Shown here in pieces: positions 59,544-64,000 of a stretch of 64,000 nt of DNA. Where the stretch lies: NCBI GenBank assembly GCA_965153455.1, contig OZ234496.1, positions 13,198,304-13,262,303 of the forward strand, given 5' to 3'. Source of the stretch: Sphagnum compactum. Lineage: Eukaryota; Bryophyta; Sphagnopsida; Sphagnales. The position numbers and the translations under genes are program-made. How positions within the stretch are numbered: the stretch's first letter is position 1; each line of letters begins with the position of its first letter. The notes beneath the pieces are model-generated. The model was not told where the DNA came from and searched no databases. It worked only from the letters and a program-made list of their open reading frames with translations.

Positions 59544-61287
59544 CTATCTAAACTTCCTTCCCCTCTTGGATTTCTTCCTTGAATCTTTCTTCCTAGTGTT
59601 CTCTGGTGGAGGGGGAGGCTGCTCATCCTCCTCCCTCTCTTCATTGTCCCCTTGCCCCTCCTCCTCCTCCTCCTCCTCCTCCCTATCCTCTTTATCTTTG
59701 CCCCCTGCAGAACCTGCATTTCGACTAGCAAATGAACTGGGTCCACTGTTAGTGGTAGCACTGGGAGCAGTGCTAGCGCCTCTCTCCTCCTCATCACTAC
59801 TGCCCTGGGAGCTCTCACTCTCACCCTCAGATGCCTGCATTTCAACATGCAAAGCTTAGTCAACACCATAAATGAAAATCTTGATTCAAATGAAAACAAT
59901 CTCAACACAAACAGAAATTGAATCCCAACCAAACCCACTCACCAATAGTGCATCAACATGTTCAAAAAGATGCTCCTTGCTATGCTCCTGGCCCATTGTC
60001 ATTTCTGCAGCTGTGATCTTCCTTTTGTACCTCTTGTACTATCCCCATAATACAACAGGTCAATAAAAACGCATAAAGAATCTATTCAAGTCTTCGACCA
60101 CTTTTGCGAAGCGCAGACCTTCGCATACTGAAACTTGCGAAGCAATTTGCGAAACAAATCCCATCGTATCTTTGCAAAACAAACGCCATTTGACCTATAT
60201 TTGCGATGCAATTCGCATCGCAAAGGTATCGCAAACAGTCCTATTTAACTCCACAGAAACTCAACTTTATTCGAATCTTTGCAGGAAAGAAATGGAGGAG
60301 AGGGAGGGTACTTACAAATGCTGCTTTGAGGTCGGGAATGCCACCTTGCCCTAGCCTGTGGGTGGTGGGTGGAACCAGTTTCACTCGCTCTGCAGCCTTG
60401 AGGAACTTCAATGGTGGATCACCAACCTCGTCCACCAGTGATTGGCATTCAGCAAGCTTCAGCTCCAGTGCCTTCAGGTCACGGTCAGACCTCCCAAACT
60501 CTCTTGCCTTCGAAGCCTTGGCTAGCTGCTCTGTGATCTCCTTCAGCTGCACCTCAGATTGGTAGAAGGCATTCTAGATGTCTTCTGAGAACTGAAGCGG
60601 CCTCTCCAAGTTCCTATACACATTCAGGTCTCTCAGGTGAGCACGAATCTTCATCCTATCATGGTATCTTGCTTGAGACATTGAATTGGAAATCTTGTCT
60701 GCAATCCACTGTGAATCAAGCTCTCCTCCATTTCGAAATGCTCCCTTGACCTGATTTATCACTCTCTTCTGCTCTGCCTTTGAGAGAGTGCCCCACTCAA
60801 CTCCTTGTGCAAAGTTGGTGGAGACAATGTGCCTAATGGTGCTCTTGGCCCCAGTGTATGCCAGCTCGGTTGGAATTCCCTCCTCTGCCAATGTTATAAG
60901 AGGGAGCTTCTTCCTCTCCTCCTCCTTCTTCAGGTCGAGCTTCTCCTTTCTGATGGCATCCCTCTCATCCTTCCTCCTTTTCTTCTCGAGAGTTCTAGGT
61001 GAGAGAGCTCCTGTTGTTGCTCCCTCATCTCTCTTTCTCTTCTTCTCTACTGCCTTGGCTTCTGCTGCCTTCCTTGCCTCCTCCTCTCTTTGTGCTTCCC
61101 CAGCAGTCAGCCCTGCTTGTAATGCTTGACCTAAGATGGCTGTCAAGGATGCCAGCCCTTCAGGTGTCCTAGTATCGATTGCAAACAACTCTGAAGCTCT
61201 CAAGTGATCAGCAACCATCTTCCTCAACCTTTCCTCATTGTTGTCACCTCCTCTAGACCCAGAACCCCCTCCACCAGTCCCAGCCAT
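59544..61287 (-). CDS. CACTA accessory protein (TNPA-like / Ptta-En-Spm type), three exons
   Basis: Exons proposed: 61287-60316, 60038-59943 and 59834-59544, all GT-AG and phase 0, about 452 residues. The start is the ATG at 61287 (MAGTGGGGSGSRGG); an upstream GTG frame is ignored. The order is a Gly-rich start, a helical block (ERLRKMVADHLRASELFAID), a long Lys/Glu/Arg coiled coil, then a myb-like plant-transposase region (GVEWGTLSKAEQKRVINQVK, SQWIADKISNSMSQARYHDR), a second coiled coil, exon 2 YKRYKRKITAAEM..EHSKEH, and an acidic then basic tail (KKDSRKKSKRGRKFR). The middle region fits loosely with proteins of the Ptta/En-Spm type. One TAG (60574-60576) interrupts it at a Gln-like position. 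Probable role: DNA-binding helper of transposition, with TTGCGA motifs in its own intron 1 and promoter. Confidence 0.65.
60039..60315 (-). promoter_or_regulatory. TTGCGA-motif cluster in intron 1 of accessory gene
   Basis: Within about 60,100-60,240 the words TTTGCGA, CTTGCGAAG, TTCGCAT and TCGCAAA occur about nine times. They match the subterminal motif at the family A left end (38,190-38,460), so they may be binding sites for the element's own protein. Confidence 0.5.
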
Positions 61288-61945
61288 TGCAATCCGCAAC
61301 CTCCTCTCTGCCCAAGCTTTCCTTTGACACTTCTCGAGTAATGCCGAGAATGAATTCAAATTCACTCGCCGTCCTACTCTAGTCTAGACCCCCAGAAAGA
61401 TTACACTACACCTTCAAGGGATTCCGTTCCAGCTTAAGGACTTTCGGCAATTCAGGTCTTGCGATGTAATCCGCATCGTAAGTTGTGATACGCTATTTAT
61501 CGCAAAGGAGGTTGGGTTTCAAAAATGACTAACGGACACATTTCCGAAGGCCGTGCAATGCTGTTAGTTTCGCAAAGTTAGAGAGTTGCGAAGTCTGGGG
61601 CTTCGCTAATGTAGGAGGAAGTTAAAGGGTTTAGGGCTTTGGTTTAAGTAACGTATGCAAATGCCAAGAGGGATGCGATGGTGGGGGTTCGCAATGGGTT
61701 TGCAAAGTTTTAATTTATTCAGGTTTTAACATTTTGTTGTTTTTTTTGCATATGCCAAAGGGTTTCGGGCAACCAGTCCTATAGGCATTGTTGAGCCCAC
61801 ATTGGATGTAGGTATGCATTTCTTTTTGGTTTAGGTAGTCTCAATTTAAGAGTAGTCAAGGGTTTATATTGTTGTATCACATGATTTTTGAAAGTCTAAT
61901 ATGGTCTTTGCCTTACGTTTGTGCCTTATTAATGTGACAGATAAT
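61288..61945. promoter_or_regulatory. Divergent promoter region of CACTA genes
   Basis: This 658-bp spacer separates the minus-strand accessory gene from the plus-strand transposase/SET gene. It carries several TTGCGA/TCGCA words (about 61,460-61,700), again like the element termini. No clear TATA box stands out. Confidence 0.5.
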
Positions 61946-62176
61946 ATGTCTTCCTCCTCCGTTGTCTCCACTAGTGATTCATCCTCCTCAAATGAAGGCA
62001 CATCAGCTCATACGCAGGCAGAGGTGTCTCATTCTCCTCGTGGTCCACCTCGGCAGCTTTGCCAATGCACCAAGTGTGTTGGTCAGATTTCACAAAAGTC
62101 ATATGTTTGTGCTCAACACATTCAGCGATTTGGGCGTCATCGTGGTCTTACCCCAGGAGCTTCTTCATCTCATGTG
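61946..62176 (+). CDS. Exon 1: Cys/His zinc-binding-like N-terminal domain of transposase gene
   Basis: ATG at 61946 opens a 77-codon exon that ends in phase 0 at CATGTG|GTAAGT. After a Ser/Thr-rich leader it encodes LCQCTKCVGQISQKSYVCAQ then HIQRFGRHRGLTPG, a C-x-C-x2-C...C-x2-H pattern like the transposase-associated domain found before tnp2 domains. It can be spliced in phase to the SET frame (acceptor before 62293) or to the tnp2 frame (acceptor before 63240). Which product is made cannot be read from sequence. Confidence 0.65.
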
Positions 62177-62292
62177 GTAAGTGTCATTTTACCATTGTCA
62201 TTTTTCCTCTTTGATACATGTTATTTTTCATGAAATCCTCTTTGAAACTATTTTCACTTCCATGGTTTGTTGTGGTTTTTTGAATGTAATAG

Positions 62293-63093
62293 GGTTCCCG
62301 TATGACACCACCACCCTATGTTCTATCATAAGGGGTTTTAGCTGCCATAGGAAATGCACTTTCGCATGCATTTGCTGTAGGGATTGATACCTCTCATGAG
62401 GCCAGTAAGCCACATCATGAGGAAAGGCCACGTGTGCCCTCCATTAGGCAGCGATCCAAAGCACAACGTCCAAGTGAGGGTCACGCTAGGACTATTGTTG
62501 AAGGCAGATGGGGTATGTGTGAGTTCACTGGCAAATGTGCCAATATTATCCAGTCATGGAACCCTGCAGTTCTTGGGTTGCTTGATAATTTGCCCTATGA
62601 TGAGGAGGTTGTGGTTTGGGGTAGACGATGGATTGTTAAGACCTCTACACTTGGAGAGAGGCATGGCTATGCAGTATATGCTTGTGAGGACATCATTGTA
62701 GAGGATTCAGCTAGTTGTCGTAGAGAAGGTCCTACTTTGTTCCCTTATGGTGGGCCTATCTATAAGAGAAAACATTGGAACATGATCCTCACACAACATC
62801 CTGAGTGGAAGACCTTTGCTCTTAAGATGGACACATTTGCTGGTAGCACTAGGAGGCATAGTGATGGGAGGGTGATAGATGGAGACCCCATACGTTCTGG
62901 AAACATTGCTGGTTTCATCAACAGTACAATGGGGATTCAGCCTAAGCGTAGGGCTAATTGTGAATGGGTTTTTGTTGAGGGACCTCCTCCAGCACCATAT
63001 GGCCAAACTTATCATGAAGACCATTGCCTGGTTATAGCTACTAGGACCATCAGATCAGGAGATGAGTTGTTTACACACTATGAGTGGAATTAG
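62293..63093 (+). CDS. SET-domain protein frame inside the transposase gene intron
   Basis: From the acceptor at 62291-62292 the frame runs 267 codons to TAG at 63091. One TAA at 62329 lies at a Gln-like position near the start. Otherwise 62332-63090 is open. The SET hallmarks are in order: GERHGYAVYACEDI (SAM-binding start, about 62,653), a YGG segment, GNIAGFINSTMG (62,899-62,934, the place of RFINHSCxPN, with His and Cys replaced), NCEWVFV, ATRTIRSGDELFTHYEW (catalytic Tyr codon 63079-63081) and end. SET proteins methylate lysines, mostly on histones. No pre-SET or post-SET Cys cluster is visible. It could be translated alone, or fused to exon 1. An intact domain in an intron of a transposon suggests function rather than decay. 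Confidence 0.88.
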
Positions 63094-63239
63094 GATTCCA
63101 CCATTTCTGAACTTTGTACTTTGTTTAAGACATAACATACCATATCTATATACATGCATTTTGGCATTTTTTATTTATAATGTAATATGCAACTATGCTT
63201 GGTATATAGTTAAGATCTTCTGGATTTGGTATTGCATAG

Positions 63240-64000
63240 AATATTCGGCCTTCTGAAGACATGCTACCACGGAGGTTAAGAGCAACATATTGGGAAATGG
63301 GCATGCCACACAAATCAGACTCTTCATCAACTCATTCTTCATCAAATGACTTGCCTGCTCATGATGAAGGTGTCTCTCAACCAGTTCAGGAAGCACCACT
63401 GCCTGCAAACCAAGAACAAGCGATGGATGACTTCATGGTTGACTGATTTGGACTTGACATAGTTGATGATATGTCTGGCAACCCACATGATGAAGGAGCC
63501 AATGCAGATGATCCACGTCATCAACATACTGCCCAGGGACAACGGCAGTGGCAAGAGGCGGAGGCACATGCTCAAACACCTATTTTTCAAGGTGCAAGGT
63601 TAAGCCGTTTAGTAGCCATACTGGGGTTGTTAAACATCCAAGCAAAACACAAGGCAATCAATACTATGTTGTTAGACATTTTCCAGTATTGTCATAGCCT
63701 CTTGCTGCCTAAGGAAAATGTTTTGCCAGGATCTTGGAAGGAGGCTAAAAAGATCTTATCCTCCATAGGCATGGAGTATCAAATTGTCCATGCATGTGTT
63801 AATGACTGCATGTTATTTCATGGGAACAATGCCCATTTAACGGAGTGCAGTACATGTGAAGAGGCTCGATATGATCCTCACATGCTTACAGAGAAGGTGC
63901 CCAGGAAATCAGTAAGGTGGTTTCCCATTATTCCTCGCTTGCTGCACATGTATCGATGTACAGACTTGGCCGAGTTAATGGTTTGGCATAAGAAACATCG
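63240..64000 (+). CDS. CACTA transposase (TNPD, tnp2 family), N-terminal part
   Basis: The frame follows a TTGCATAG acceptor (exon from 63240, first Met 63261) and is open to the window end except for TGA at 63444, at an Arg-like position. After a Ser/Asp/Glu-rich region it gives KHKAINTMLLDIFQYCHSLL, LPGSWKEAKKILSSIGMEYQ, VNDCMLFHGN..HLTECSTC and VRWFPIIPRLLHMYRCTDLA ELMVWH. This is the start of the tnp2 domain with its C-x2-D-C and C-x2-C patterns. TNPD cleaves CACTA ends. The catalytic core lies beyond 64,000. Confidence 0.88.

Larger units (their letters stand above)
59348..64000. mobile_element. Second copy of CACTA family A, autonomous type, runs off the window
   Basis: It begins with a 181-bp segment that differs from 39335-39515 at only two sites (both C/T). 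It contains a minus-strand accessory gene, a divergent promoter region with TTGCGA motifs, and a plus-strand transposase gene with an embedded SET frame. The 5' terminus was cut by the family B insertion and the right end lies beyond 64,000. Confidence 0.8.

Noticed and set aside
60788-61129. Plus-strand ORF opposite the TNPA-like gene
   Set aside because: It is the antisense shadow of the Lys/Glu-rich coiled coil, giving Ser/Phe/Leu-rich translation.

Overview
The window looks like nuclear DNA from a land plant with a large, repeat-rich genome. It is AT-rich, has GT-AG introns, and holds plant-type nuclear genes or remnants (mitoribosomal mS34-like, plastid acyl-ACP thioesterase FATB, p24-delta). 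Most of the rest is nested plant transposons. A fern, lycophyte or gymnosperm would fit, but I cannot fix the species by eye. I saw no bacterial genes, CRISPR array, rRNA or tRNA.

Layout. 1-8 kb: AT-rich sequence with a decayed minus-strand coiled-coil ORF (4.27-6.12 kb). 8.2-10.2 kb: degraded pogo-type transposase. 10-18 kb: dispersed repeats and a possible membrane-protein pseudogene. 18.1-19.2 kb: the best host gene, a three-exon mS34-like gene whose first exon has been tandemly duplicated upstream. 22.5-23.5 kb: an acidic ORF tail split by a 724-bp transposon with an 8-bp target duplication. 23.8-24.5 kb: a possible CACTA terminus. 27.4-27.8 kb: a Tourist-like MITE.

30.6-38.2 kb is a nest. 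A pogo/Tigger transposase is cut off by the LTR of a Ty3/gypsy retrotransposon, whose polyprotein is in turn cut off inside pol by the end of a CACTA element at 38,167. Between protease and reverse transcriptase the retrotransposon carries a cytosine-5 DNA methyltransferase domain with motifs I, IV, VI, VIII, IX and X in the non-permuted order. That is the first unusual system here.

38.2-44 kb: CACTA end with six exact-length 140-bp repeats, followed by minus-strand gene pieces including the 3' exons of a FATB thioesterase. 45.8-46.6 kb: 289-bp tandem repeats. 47.2-50.3 kb: nine ~332-359-bp tandem repeats with internal inverted repeats. 50.9-52.2 kb: frameshifted p24-delta gene without its last exon. 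52.8-53.2 kb: MITE. 55.7-58.2 kb: duplicated low-complexity DNA.

59.3-64.0 kb: the end of one CACTA element inserted into a second. The second has a minus-strand accessory (TNPA-like) gene and, divergently, a transposase gene whose first intron contains a SET-domain (histone-methyltransferase-like) reading frame. Exon 1 can be joined in phase either to the SET frame or to the tnp2 transposase frame. This is the second unusual system. Two unrelated mobile elements in one window therefore carry chromatin-modifying enzymes.

Nearly all internal stops in the decayed ORFs sit where Gln (CAA/CAG) or Arg (CGA) is expected. That suggests strongly biased C-to-T decay.
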